Source: Bog-756 sp963837805 (GTDB lineage: Bacteria; Actinomycetota; Acidimicrobiia; Acidimicrobiales; RAAP-2). From it: DNA of 64,000 nucleotides. The first letter of the stretch is position 1. Every line of letters starts with the position of its first letter. Location of the stretch: contig CAWIOU010000029.1 in the NCBI GenBank assembly GCA_963837805.1, positions 124,001-188,000 of the forward strand, written 5' to 3'. The position numbers and the translations under genes were made by a program. Of the stretch, positions 28,629 through 37,447 are shown piece after piece. Below the pieces are notes generated by a model. The model saw only the letters and a program-made list of their open reading frames with translations. It was not told the origin of the DNA and made no database searches.

Positions 28629-29969
28629 CTAACCGTGGCAGGTATCGACCTCGGCCCCGCCGTCCACCCGCGACGAGATCCACAACAGGATGGCCAGTGC
28701 CCCTTCTTGCAGGGCGCCGCTGTGGCTGGCACCGGAGATCGGCACGTAGCGGACGGTGTCGTGCTCGGCGCGGCAGAGTGACCGGTCGACCAGGCCGGTC
28801 GTGGTCCGGTAGGGGACCAGCGAGTCGGCCGTCCCCTGGACGACCATGACCGGGGCGAAGATGGGGGTCTTCCCGGGCTCGTTGACATCGTTGTCGGCCT
28901 GCACCCCGGGGTTGGCGCTCCACCCCGAGCGGAACAGCAGTCTGGTGGGCGTGGAATCGAACGCCGCACCCACCGTCCCCGCGCACGACGAGCCGATCAC
29001 CGACGAGTCGCCGAGTCCGCGATTGGTGAACACCGAGGCCAGCGGCAGATTGCCGTAGATCGCCGACCACGCGTAGAGCGCGGTGGCAGCGAAGCCGGCA
29101 TCGGCGTCGGCCCCATCGTCGGGTGCGGTGGGGGCGAGCTCGGTGACCGACGTCACCGGGCCGATAGCGACGACCCCGGCCAGGTACAGCTCGGGGGCGT
29201 AGGACTGGGCGATCTGTCCGGCGAACAGCGCGGCCTGGCCGCCCTGGGAGTATCCGATGACCACCACCGTGTTGGACGCCGGCCTGCCCTCGAGATTGCG
29301 TGCGGCCCGGGCCGCGTCGAGCACACCCTGGGCCTCGCTCTGCCCGACGAGGTAGGGATGGAGACCGGGCGTCCCGAGGCCCTGGTAGTCGGTGGCCACC
29401 ACGATCATCCGCGCCTTGAGCAGGGGCCCGAGGTAGGCGATCGAACCGAGGGAACCGAGTGACGGCGCGCATTGATCGGCGACACCGGTCGTCCCGTGGG
29501 CCCAGCTCACGATCGGGAATCCGCCGGCCGGGGGAGGCCCCCCGGGTACGACGATCACTCCGGAGACGGCGATGTCGGTTCCCGCCATCGACTGCGAGTG
29601 GTAGAGCACCCGGTAGGCGGTGGCCCGGGTGGGGAGCCGTCCGGCCGTGCGGATCACGCTGGAGCGGATGATGGCACCGGGCGGCGCCGGCCCCAGCGGC
29701 ACCGGAACCTTGTAGAACGTGTCGAGGAGGCGGGCCCCTGGCCCGCCCGGGGCCGGGTCGGTGCCGTCGGCCGACGGGTCGACGGTCGTCCTCGATGGGG
29801 ACGGCGACGGGTCGGTCCTGCGCACCGAAGCGGAGGCGGCCAGCGACGTTCCGCACCCGGTCAGCATCAGACCCGCCGCCACCGCCGCCACGAGGGCCAT
29901 CCGACGCCCGCCGTCCGCCCTGGTGCGCCGGTCTCCGTGCACCCTGCCCCCGGCGCGTCTCCCCACCAT
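28629..29969 (-). CDS. Secreted lipase-type alpha/beta-hydrolase (LIP family), lipoprotein
   Basis: A 446-aa exported hydrolase resembling the secretory lipase (LIP) family. An Arg-rich leader and hydrophobic stretch end in a lipobox LTGC with Cys at about 39. The hydrolase domain has SWAHGTTG, the nucleophile elbow GYSQGG, a likely acid in VVQGTADSLVP, and a likely catalytic His in SGASHSG near the C-terminus. It probably acts on lipid esters outside the cell. ATG 29969 is the last start that keeps a complete signal peptide; upstream in-frame codons run into the divergent gene. Convergent with ftsX. Confidence 0.82.
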   Translation of the reverse strand: MVGRRAGGRVHGDRRTRADGGRRMALVAAVAAGLMLTGCGTSLAASASVRRTDPSPSPSRTTVDPSADGTDPAPGGPGARLLDTFYKVPVPLGPAPPGAIIRSSVIRTAGRLPTRATAYRVLYHSQSMAGTDIAVSGVIVVPGGPPPAGGFPIVSWAHGTTGVADQCAPSLGSLGSIAYLGPLLKARMIVVATDYQGLGTPGLHPYLVGQSEAQGVLDAARAARNLEGRPASNTVVVIGYSQGGQAALFAGQIAQSYAPELYLAGVVAIGPVTSVTELAPTAPDDGADADAGFAATALYAWSAIYGNLPLASVFTNRGLGDSSVIGSSCAGTVGAAFDSTPTRLLFRSGWSANPGVQADNDVNEPGKTPIFAPVMVVQGTADSLVPYRTTTGLVDRSLCRAEHDTVRYVPISGASHSGALQEGALAILLWISSRVDGGAEVDTCHG

Positions 29970-30050
29970 TCCAGTGCACGCTAGCCACCCCCTTCCGCAC
30001 TGCGCTAGCCGCGCCGCTGTCCGCGCCCGCTCCTCTACGCTGAGCGTTGA

Positions 30051-30917
30051 ATGGACGCCCTGGACCTGGTGGCCGGCTGGCCGGTGGAGACTGCGGCCGT
30101 GGGCGTCGTTCCCATCGACGCCACCCTGGCCACCGGGAGGTGGCGGGACCGGGTGGATTCGGTGGGACCGGTCGATCGCGCCTTTCCCTGGGCGTCGGTG
30201 ACCAAACCGGCCACTGCCCTGGGCGTGCTCGTCGCCGTCGAGGAAGGATCGTTGGCGCTGGACGAGCCGGCCGGTCCCGAGGGCTCGACCGTCCGCCATC
30301 TGCTGGCCCATGCCTCCGGGCTGGGCCCCGACCCGGGCCCGCCGCTGGCCCCTCCCGGCACGACCCGGATCTACTCGAACGCCGGCTACCTGGTGCTGGC
30401 CCGGCTCCTCGCCGAACGGGCGGGGATGCCGTTCGCCCGCTACCTGCAGGATGGGGTGCTCGACCCGTTGGGCATGACCGCCACCGTTCTCGACGTCGAC
30501 GAGTCGTCGGGCGGAGCGGCGGCGGGCCTGTCCGGTCCGCTGGACGATCTGCTGGCCCTGGCCCGAGAGCTGGCCGAGCCCACCCTGATCAGTGCGGAGA
30601 CCCACAGCCAGGCCGTCTCGGTGCAGTTCCCCGGTCTGGGGGGTGTGCTTCCCGGGTTCCAGCGGTTCGATCCGTGCGACTGGGGCCTCGGCGTGGAGAT
30701 CCGCGGCCGCAAACAACCCCATTGGACCGGTGCCGCCAACTCGCCGTCCACGTTCGGCCACTTCGGGCGGTCCGGTTCGTTCGTGTGGGTGGATCCCGAT
30801 GCCGGGGTCCTCTGCGCCGGGCTGAGCGACCGGCCGTTCGGCCTGTGGGCGGTGCGTTCGTGGCCGGTGCTGGCCGACGCCGTGCTGGCCGACGCCGCCG
30901 CCCGGCCCGGTAGGTGA
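30051..30917 (+). CDS. Beta-lactamase-like serine hydrolase
   Basis: A 288-aa class C beta-lactamase/DD-peptidase-fold hydrolase without signal peptide, so cytoplasmic. Motifs: SVTK (S-x-x-K) near residue 50, YSNAGY (Y-x-N) near 109, and HFGRSGS near 240 in place of the HTG-type box. The family includes esterases and peptidases as well as lactamases; lack of export argues against antibiotic defence. TACGCT at 30036-30041 ends nine bases before ATG, consistent with a leaderless transcript. Divergent from the lipase gene, with 81 nt between them. Confidence 0.82.
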   Translation: MDALDLVAGWPVETAAVGVVPIDATLATGRWRDRVDSVGPVDRAFPWASVTKPATALGVLVAVEEGSLALDEPAGPEGSTVRHLLAHASGLGPDPGPPLAPPGTTRIYSNAGYLVLARLLAERAGMPFARYLQDGVLDPLGMTATVLDVDESSGGAAAGLSGPLDDLLALARELAEPTLISAETHSQAVSVQFPGLGGVLPGFQRFDPCDWGLGVEIRGRKQPHWTGAANSPSTFGHFGRSGSFVWVDPDAGVLCAGLSDRPFGLWAVRSWPVLADAVLADAAARPGR

Positions 30918-30969
30918 CCGGCCCGGATGGCGGGGCGTCATCGTCACGGGCTCGCCTAGGCTGCCGCCC

Positions 30970-31713
30970 ATGAAAGGCGTCATCCTGGCCGGGGGCACCG
31001 GTTCGCGACTCCACCCCCTGACCCGTATCACCAACAAGCACCTGCTGCCCATCTATGACCGGCCGATGATCAATTGGGGCATCGAGGCGTTGGTCAACGC
31101 CGGGATCACCGAGATCATGTTGGTCACCGGCGGCACCCATGCCGGCGAGTTCCTCCGTCTCCTGGGCAACGGTCACGAGTTCGGTATCGACCGGCTGAGC
31201 TACGGCTATCAGGAACGGCCCGGCGGTATCGCCGAAGCGCTCGGCCTGGCCGCCCGGTTCGTCGACGGCGACCCGGTCCTGGTGATGCTGGCCGACAACA
31301 TCGTCGAGCGGCCGATCAAGCCGATGGTCGACGCCTTCACCGCCCACCCCACCGGGGCCCGCATCCTGCTCACACCGGTGGAGGAGGACGACCACCTCCG
31401 CCACCTGGGGGTGCCGTCATTCGACGCCGACAAGCGGGTCATCGGGATCACCGAGAAGCCCGAGCATCCGCAATCCAAATTCGGGGTGACCGGCATCTAC
31501 TGCTACGACGCCGATGTCTTCGAGGTGATCACCACCCTGGTGCCGTCCGGGCGGGGCGAGCTCGAGATCACCGACGTGAACAACCACTACATCTCCCAGG
31601 GCACGATGGCCTACGACGTACTCGAAGGCTTCTGGGGTGATGCCGGGGAGTCGATCGACGCCTATTACAAGGTCAACGACTTCGTCCGCACCTACGGCGC
31701 CAACAAGGGCTGA
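30970..31713 (+). CDS. Sugar-1-phosphate nucleotidyltransferase (RmlA-like)
   Basis: Forms an NDP-sugar, most likely dTDP-glucose, from the sugar-1-phosphate and NTP. The 247 residues start KGVILAGGTGSRLHPLTRITNKHLLPI, the nucleotide-binding G-x-G-x-R-x13-K element. Asp in LADNIVE is a likely metal ligand, and TEKPEHPQSKFGVTGIYCYD and EITDVNNHYI follow. It is shorter than E. coli RmlA (about 290 aa), lacking the C-terminal extension, as in many actinobacterial homologues. TAGGCT (30957-30962) lies seven bases upstream of ATG. It stands alone rather than next to rmlBCD. Confidence 0.85.
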   Translation: MKGVILAGGTGSRLHPLTRITNKHLLPIYDRPMINWGIEALVNAGITEIMLVTGGTHAGEFLRLLGNGHEFGIDRLSYGYQERPGGIAEALGLAARFVDGDPVLVMLADNIVERPIKPMVDAFTAHPTGARILLTPVEEDDHLRHLGVPSFDADKRVIGITEKPEHPQSKFGVTGIYCYDADVFEVITTLVPSGRGELEITDVNNHYISQGTMAYDVLEGFWGDAGESIDAYYKVNDFVRTYGANKG

Positions 31714-31752
31714 CCCGCTCCCCGCGGCGGCCTCGGCACGGGCAACCGCCGG

Positions 31753-33411
31753 TCAGCCCGAGGTCACCCCGGCCCACTCGGCGGCCTCGGCCCGGTGCCT
31801 GGCGTAGTCGACCTTTCCTGAAGGCGATCGTCCGATGGTGGTCACGAAGCGGACACGGCGCGGTGCCTTGAACCCGGCCAGCTTGCTCTTCACGTGCTCG
31901 ATCACCGACGACTCGGTGACCTGGTCGGGCGGGATGCCGGGGGCCAGTTCGACGACGGCCACGATCTCCTCGCCGAACCGCTCGTCGGGGATCCCCACCA
32001 CCACCGCGTCGACGACGGCGTCGATGGTCTTGACCACCTCTTCGACCTCTTCGGGGTAGACCTTCTCCCCTCCGGTGTTGATGCTCACCGATCCGCGCCC
32101 CAGCAGGTGGATGGATCCGTCCTCGCTCACCTGGGCATAGTCGCCGGGCACCGAGTAGCGGGTGCCGTCGATGGTGCGGAAGGTGGCCGCCGTCTTCACC
32201 TCGTCCTTGTAGTACCCGAGAGGGATGCGTCCACCGAGGGCCAGCACCCCGCTCTGCCCGGTCCCGGGTTCGACGTCGCGACCGTCTTCGCCCAGTACCC
32301 GCACCTCGGGCCCGAGGATGAACTGCGCGGTGTGGGCGGCCGAGCTTCCCGTCGAGACCGAGGAGCCCATCCCGATGGCCTCCGACGAGGAGAACGCGTC
32401 GACCAACAACATCCCGGGATGGTGGCGGATGAGGCCCTGCTTGGTCTCCTCGCTCCACATCACCCCCGACGAGATGATGCCGACCAGGCTGGTCAGGTCC
32501 CAGCGGCCGGGATTGGCGTCCAGGGTGGCCAGGATGGGCTTGGCGAAGGCATCGCCCACGATCACCAGTCCGTTGACCTTCTCGCGTTCGACGGTGTCGA
32601 GCAACTCGATCGGGTCGAACCGGCGGGAGGTGAGGGTGACCACCCGGCCGCCCTCACTGAGGCACTCGAGCGCGGTGAAGCCTCCGGTGCCGTGCATCAA
32701 TGGGCAGGCCGGCAGCAGGGTCATGCCCGGACCGCTTCGGCCCAGCTCGGCGCGGACGTCGTCGGGACCCCCGTCCTCGGGGTAGCGGCGGAAGCCGGCG
32801 CTGTTGAGCCGGGCGAAGAGGTCGTCCTGGCGCCACATGACCCCCTTGGGCATCCCGGTGGTACCCCCGGTGTACAGGAGGTAGAGATCGTCGGGACCCC
32901 GGCCCCACGGGGCCCGGACCCGCTGCGGACCTTGTGTCCCAGGGACCCCGGCCGCCTCCTCGTACGGGGTGGCCCACGGCGGACAGGCCGTCGTCCGGTC
33001 GTCGACCCACAACCAGCTCCTGACCCCGGGGACCCGGTCCCGGATCCCTTCGATCCGCTCGGCGAAGGTGGCGTGGAACACGACGGCCACGGTGTCGGCG
33101 TTCTCCCACAGATAGATCAGTTCGTCGTCGGCGTACCGGTAGTTGGTGTTGATGGGCACGAGGGCGACCTTGAAGCAGGCGAAGCTGGTCTCGAGATACT
33201 CGGGGCAGTTGTAGAGGTAGATGGCCACCTTGTCCTGATGGTCGACCCCGGCGTCGAGGAACCACCGGGCCAGGTTGTCGGCCCGATGATCCAGCTGGCG
33301 CCAGGTCAGGGTGCGGGTGCCGTGGATGAGGGCGGGCGCGTCGGGCAGCTCGTCGGCCACCGCCTCCCAGACGTCTCCGAAGTTCCACGTGCTCAACTGG
33401 TCGCTCCTCAT
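31753..33411 (-). CDS. Acyl-CoA synthetase (AMP-forming)
   Basis: A 552-aa ANL-superfamily ligase that activates a carboxylic acid, probably a fatty or aryl acid, to its CoA thioester. The P-loop is LYTGGTTGMPKGVMW. The adenylate-binding A5 region is DAFSSSEAIGMG, the hinge region LLGRGSVSINTGGEKVYPEEVE, and the catalytic Lys is in RSPSGKVDY near the end. ATG 33411 begins MRSDQLSTWNFGDVW, where family similarity starts; upstream in-frame starts would add a non-conserved tail. It sits between a nucleotidyltransferase (convergent) and an acyl-CoA dehydrogenase (divergent), so lipid degradation is likely. Confidence 0.88.
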   Translation of the reverse strand: MRSDQLSTWNFGDVWEAVADELPDAPALIHGTRTLTWRQLDHRADNLARWFLDAGVDHQDKVAIYLYNCPEYLETSFACFKVALVPINTNYRYADDELIYLWENADTVAVVFHATFAERIEGIRDRVPGVRSWLWVDDRTTACPPWATPYEEAAGVPGTQGPQRVRAPWGRGPDDLYLLYTGGTTGMPKGVMWRQDDLFARLNSAGFRRYPEDGGPDDVRAELGRSGPGMTLLPACPLMHGTGGFTALECLSEGGRVVTLTSRRFDPIELLDTVEREKVNGLVIVGDAFAKPILATLDANPGRWDLTSLVGIISSGVMWSEETKQGLIRHHPGMLLVDAFSSSEAIGMGSSVSTGSSAAHTAQFILGPEVRVLGEDGRDVEPGTGQSGVLALGGRIPLGYYKDEVKTAATFRTIDGTRYSVPGDYAQVSEDGSIHLLGRGSVSINTGGEKVYPEEVEEVVKTIDAVVDAVVVGIPDERFGEEIVAVVELAPGIPPDQVTESSVIEHVKSKLAGFKAPRRVRFVTTIGRSPSGKVDYARHRAEAAEWAGVTSG

Positions 33412-33569
33412 CCCCGGTTCCCTCGCCGGGCATGCGGCGTGGCCCCCGACTGCCCACGGGTGCGGGCAGCCTTCGGCCACACCCGACCGACGTCCGTCCC
33501 GGCTTCGTCCCCCGAGCCGGGTGATCCGATGAAGGTCATCCGATCGCAGCTCAGCCTACGCTGGCCTCC

Positions 33570-34721
33570 GTGGACTTCGCACTGCCGGCCGAGGACGACC
33601 CGCGGCGCGTGACCCTCCGCCGGTGGTTGACGGCGCACCCGGAGCCGTCCGGACGGGAGTTGGCCGAACGGGGTCTGGTCGCCCCCCACTGGCCCGAGCC
33701 GTGGGGGATCGGTGCCGATGCCACCCACCAGCTGATCGTGGACGACGAGCTGCGCCGGGCCGGTGTGCGCCGACCCACCAACACCATCGGCATCGGGTGG
33801 GCCGGTCCCACCATCCTCCATGCCGGTACCTCCGGCCAGAAGGACCGGTACCTGATGCCGCTGCTGGCCGGCGAGGAGATCTGGTGCCAGCTGTTCAGCG
33901 AGCCGGGCGCCGGGTCCGACCTGGCGTCGCTGACCACCCGGGCCGACCGGGACGGGGATGAGTGGGTGGTCCGGGGCCAGAAGGTGTGGACGTCCTACGC
34001 CCACGGTGCCCAGTACGGGATCCTGCTGGCCCGCACCGAGCCGGAGGCCCCGGTCCACGACGGGATCTCCTACTTCATCTGCCCGATGGACTCGCCGGGG
34101 GTGACGGTGAGGCCTCTGGTCGACATGACCGGGACCCACACCTTCAACGAGGTCTTCCTCGACGAGGTCCGTCTGGCCGGCGACTGCCTGATCGGTGCCC
34201 GGGGTCAGGGGTGGGCTCTGGCCAAGGTGACCCTGGCCAACGAACGGGTCTCCCTGTCGGCGGCCGGGTCCCTGTGGGGGATGGGACCCACGGCGGCCGA
34301 CCTGGTCGACGCGGTGCGACGGTCCGGAGGGGCGGCCGACCCGCTCGACCGGCAGCGCCTGGCCCGGGTGTGGGCCGAGGGCGAGATCCTCCGGCTGCTG
34401 CGCCTCCGGACGGTGTCGGCCGCCCTGGCCGGTAGCGAACCTGGTCCCGAGGCGTCGGTGCGCAAGGCACTGGCCGATGAGCACGGCCAGCACGTGATGG
34501 CCCTCGCCCGCGACCTGGTCGGGGCCCGGGGCATGCTGGGGGACACGGCTCCGGCTGACCGCGGTCCCGGCGACGGCCAGGAGGGAGCGTGGCCGGGGGG
34601 TATCTGGGACTACGGGTACCTGTTCGCCCCGGCCCTGACCATCGGGGGAGGCACCTCGCAGGTACAGCGCAACATCGTGGCCGAGCGCACCCTGGGCCTG
34701 CCCCACGACCCGCCGGCCTGA
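33570..34721 (+). CDS. Acyl-CoA dehydrogenase
   Basis: A flavin-dependent dehydrogenase of 383 residues. The substrate/FAD-binding signature WCQLFSEPGAGSDLASL, the middle beta-domain VRGQKVWTSYAHGAQYGIL, and the C-terminal GARGMLG and GGGTSQVQRNIVAERTLGLP are diagnostic. The N-terminal helical domain is shorter than usual. Paired divergently with an acyl-CoA ligase, so the two may serve one catabolic route (inference). TACGCT at 33557-33562 lies seven bases before the GTG start. Confidence 0.9.
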   Translation: MDFALPAEDDPRRVTLRRWLTAHPEPSGRELAERGLVAPHWPEPWGIGADATHQLIVDDELRRAGVRRPTNTIGIGWAGPTILHAGTSGQKDRYLMPLLAGEEIWCQLFSEPGAGSDLASLTTRADRDGDEWVVRGQKVWTSYAHGAQYGILLARTEPEAPVHDGISYFICPMDSPGVTVRPLVDMTGTHTFNEVFLDEVRLAGDCLIGARGQGWALAKVTLANERVSLSAAGSLWGMGPTAADLVDAVRRSGGAADPLDRQRLARVWAEGEILRLLRLRTVSAALAGSEPGPEASVRKALADEHGQHVMALARDLVGARGMLGDTAPADRGPGDGQEGAWPGGIWDYGYLFAPALTIGGGTSQVQRNIVAERTLGLPHDPPA

Positions 34722-34736
34722 CCCGACGGCGGCCGT

Positions 34737-35213
34737 TCAGCCCAGGATGGGTCCGGCGTCGTCGTACCCCTGCCGTACCCCCTGCCCGGCCTGCCGGGTG
34801 AGCTGCTCGGGTTCGTAGAGCATCCAATAGGCGTTGCGGGCATGCTTGCGGGCCCGGTCGACACACACCGCGGCCAGCCGGGCCGGGTCCTCCTCCTCGT
34901 TCTCGTGGACGAAGACCTCGAGGATGTGCGTCGAGGTGAGCAGCTGCGCCTGCATGATTCCCTGGGATGCCTCGTGGGCGCAGACCTGGTCGATATCCGC
35001 CTTGCCGGGCATTCCGAGGGCCACCACGATGCGGCACCCCTCGCCTTCGATGATCCGCTTGCACTCGACGGCCAGGTCCTTGAACCCGGGCACCGTGCGG
35101 CGCACGACCTCGAACGTCGAGCCGAACCCCGGGCACTGCTTCAGTTCGTCGAGCGCCTCGGCACCCATGTCGTAGCGGGCGAACATGGTGTCGACAACAC
35201 CGATCCGATCCAT
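34737..35213 (-). CDS. Riboflavin synthase, archaeal type
   Basis: Forms riboflavin from two 6,7-dimethyl-8-ribityllumazine molecules. The 158 residues match the single-domain archaeal enzyme, which is related to lumazine synthase and not to bacterial RibE: IGVVDTMFARYDMG at the N-terminus, RRTVPGFKDLAVECKRI, the strongly conserved ALGMPGKADIDQVCAHEAS, and TRQAGQGVRQGYDDAGP at the end. Bacterial riboflavin synthase is trimeric with two beta-barrels and looks nothing like this. No other rib genes are nearby. The minus-strand TAGGAT (35226-35221) precedes ATG 35213 by seven bases. Confidence 0.86.
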   Translation of the reverse strand: MDRIGVVDTMFARYDMGAEALDELKQCPGFGSTFEVVRRTVPGFKDLAVECKRIIEGEGCRIVVALGMPGKADIDQVCAHEASQGIMQAQLLTSTHILEVFVHENEEEDPARLAAVCVDRARKHARNAYWMLYEPEQLTRQAGQGVRQGYDDAGPILG

Positions 35214-35364
35214 GGCCACGATCCTACCGGCGATCCCTCTCCGCCTTCCCGCCCGTCCTCGGTTCGACCCCCTCGACCGGGGTGGGCAAGACTCGTGCCG
35301 GTGAACGCCGTCCCGCCCCCCGCTCCGGCCTGCCCGGGAGCACCGATACCGGAGGGCTCTGACG

Positions 35365-36150
35365 GTGGCGGCCCGGCTGTCCACCACGGAGCCCGTGGTG
35401 CGCCCTGAGCGGGTCGTCCTGGTGTGCGGCACCGGCACCGAGGTGGGCAAGACCTGGGTGGGCAGCCGCCTGATCGGCGAGTTGCGGGCCCGGGGCACGT
35501 CGGTGGCCGCCCGCAAGCCGGCCCAGTCCTTCGACGTCGAAGCGGACGGGACCCGGGTCGGCGGGGCCACCGACGCCGAGGTGTTGGCTTCGGCATCGGG
35601 CGAGGACCCGGGTGCGGTGTGCCCGTCGTCGCGCTCCTACCACCGGGCCATGGCTCCGCCGATGGCGGCGGAGGCCCTGGGACTTCCCGGATTTCGCATC
35701 GCCGACCTGGTCGGCGAGCTGGCCTGGCCGCCGGAGCAGGTGCAGATGGGTGTGGTGGAGACGGCCGGAGGGGTGCGGTCCCCGCAGGCATCGGACGGTG
35801 ATGCCACCGACCTGCTGGCGGCCATCCGGCCGGATGCGGTGGTGCTGGTGGCCGACGCCGGCCTCGGAACCATCAACGGGGTCCGGCTGTCGATGGACGC
35901 GCTGGCCACGGTGACCGGTTCGATGCCGGCGGTGACGACGGTGGTGGTCCTCGACCGGTTCGACGGCCATCAGGAGATCCACCGCCGCAATCGGGCCTGG
36001 CTGGCCGATCGGCTCGGCTACCGGGTGGTCACCCTCCCGGGCCAGGAACCGGAGTTGGCCGACGCCGTCACCCGACCGGGGCCGACGGGCCCCGGAGGGC
36101 AGGCGGGAGTCAGCGCCCCAGGCCCGCCGCCTCCACCACGGCCACACTGA
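35365..36150 (+). CDS. bioD: Dethiobiotin synthetase
   Basis: ATP-dependent closure of the ureido ring in biotin synthesis. The 261 residues have the P-loop CGTGTEVGKT at about 21-30, the substrate Lys in ARKPAQSFD, and VVETAGGVRSPQASDGD, the glycine-rich second motif of BioD. A Pro-rich tail of about 25 residues overlaps the end of the convergent gene by 41 nt. bioB and its auxiliary gene lie 21 kb away rather than adjacent. GTG 35365 is the only start that keeps the P-loop in its usual place. Confidence 0.9.
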   Translation: MAARLSTTEPVVRPERVVLVCGTGTEVGKTWVGSRLIGELRARGTSVAARKPAQSFDVEADGTRVGGATDAEVLASASGEDPGAVCPSSRSYHRAMAPPMAAEALGLPGFRIADLVGELAWPPEQVQMGVVETAGGVRSPQASDGDATDLLAAIRPDAVVLVADAGLGTINGVRLSMDALATVTGSMPAVTTVVVLDRFDGHQEIHRRNRAWLADRLGYRVVTLPGQEPELADAVTRPGPTGPGGQAGVSAPGPPPPPRPH

Positions 36151-36979
36151 ACGGGCGGGTCAGAGAGCGGAGCTCGGCGCACTCCTCCTCGCCGAGGGCC
36201 TCGTAGGGGAAGACGGCCAGCCGGTCGGTGACGTCTTCGATCTCCTGCCGCAGGGAGAGGCCGGGTCCGCTCAGGGTGAGGGGTCCGTCCCCCGCCTCGA
36301 CCAGGTCGCGCTCGATCAGGCGGGACACACCGGCGTCCCAGGCCGGGGAGGGCCATCCGCGTGAGTCCCGGAGGAAGGTCCCGGGTACCTCCCCCGAAGC
36401 CAGGTGCATGACCAGGGCCTCCACCGGGTCGAGGTCGGCGTGGACCAGGGCGGTGAGGTGCCCGTCGCCCCGGAATTCGCGCAGCAGGGTCTGGGCGTGC
36501 CACAGCACCAGGTGGGGGGCGTCGGGCCAGGCCAGCCCGGCATGGGCGGCGAACAGCGGCCGCCCTTCGTAGCGGAGGGCGGCGCGCTCGGCGGCGCGGC
36601 GGGCCAGTCGTGCCGCCCGCTCCATCTCGGTGGAGGTCACGGCGTCGCCCAGCATCCGGGCCAGGGCGGCATCGGCCGCTCCGACCCGGGCCTCGAGCAC
36701 GGCGGCGGGTGAGGTGACCTCCCACGCTGCGGGGATGGCGTCCCGCACCAGTTCGGGGTTGAAGTTGAAGAAGGTGGAGATCACCGTGTCGGCCCCCACC
36801 GCCCCCATGGCGGCCGAGCGCGAGGCGAAGTATCCGGCGCCCGGGTCGAGACCGAGGCGGGTGTAGGACGCGGCCGCCTCGGGGGCGAAGTAGATCATCC
36901 CGTGCAGGGGTTCGACGGTGCGCCAGGTCTTCCGGGCCGTCAGCGGGGTCACGGTCTTCGGGATCGGATCTGCGGGCAT
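36110..36979 (-). CDS. SCO6745-family protein (MarR-like fold)
   Basis: A 289-aa actinobacterial protein of the SCO6745 family, made of helices with winged-helix character. It begins KTVTPLTARKTWRTVEPLHGMIYFAPEA and has FFNFNPELVRDAIPAAW and LRYEGRPLFAAHAGLAWP, typical of that family. Function is unestablished; a transcription factor or ligand-binding role has been guessed from the fold. ATG 36979 is preceded by TACCGT (36990-36985) at five bases. The 3' end overlaps bioD. Confidence 0.8.
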   Translation of the reverse strand: MPADPIPKTVTPLTARKTWRTVEPLHGMIYFAPEAAASYTRLGLDPGAGYFASRSAAMGAVGADTVISTFFNFNPELVRDAIPAAWEVTSPAAVLEARVGAADAALARMLGDAVTSTEMERAARLARRAAERAALRYEGRPLFAAHAGLAWPDAPHLVLWHAQTLLREFRGDGHLTALVHADLDPVEALVMHLASGEVPGTFLRDSRGWPSPAWDAGVSRLIERDLVEAGDGPLTLSGPGLSLRQEIEDVTDRLAVFPYEALGEEECAELRSLTRPFSVAVVEAAGLGR

Positions 36980-37144
36980 GGCCCACGGTAACCCGGGGCC
37001 GGCCTCCCGGGCCGTCCCCGGCCCCGCCGCCGGTCGCCGCCGGTCGTGAGGCTGGCCTTCGGGAAGAGGCCGTATAGTGCCGGGTAGAGAGCGAGAAGTC
37101 GGAAGCATGGGCAATCGGAGTCGAGGTCGGAAACGGAGTCGGCG

Positions 37145-37357
37145 ATGTTGAACGGTGTCTCGGGCATGATCGGCGAGACGGCGGTGGTGACCAAGGCGGT
37201 GTCCGACAGGCATCAACCGGGGTCGGTGCTCACCCGGGGCGAGGAGTGGTACGCGGTGTCGCTCTTCCCGGGGACCACCATCGACAAGGGAACCACGGTG
37301 GTCGTGGCTGACGTCGAGCGTGGCCTGCTGGTGGTCTACCCCACGGACGGTGCCTGA
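37145..37357 (+). CDS. NfeD-like OB-fold domain protein (soluble)
   Basis: A 70-aa protein equal to the C-terminal OB-fold of NfeD: MIGETAVVTKAVSDRHQPGSVLTRGEEWYAVS and IDKGTTVVVADVERGLLVVYP. The membrane and protease parts of NfeD are missing. NfeD proteins pair with SPFH-domain stomatins, and one lies immediately downstream, so it likely regulates that membrane scaffold. GGAG about eight bases upstream supports ATG 37145. TATAGT at 37073-37078 is a good -10 box with a leader of about 60 nt. Confidence 0.8.
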   Translation: MLNGVSGMIGETAVVTKAVSDRHQPGSVLTRGEEWYAVSLFPGTTIDKGTTVVVADVERGLLVVYPTDGA

Positions 37358-37447
37358 GCCCGACCGGGCTGATGACGGTGGACCTGGGGTGGCGGTGCAC
37401 CCTTGCGCCCCGGGAGTGCCTACAGTGGAGTGCAGGAGGTGGTCCTC

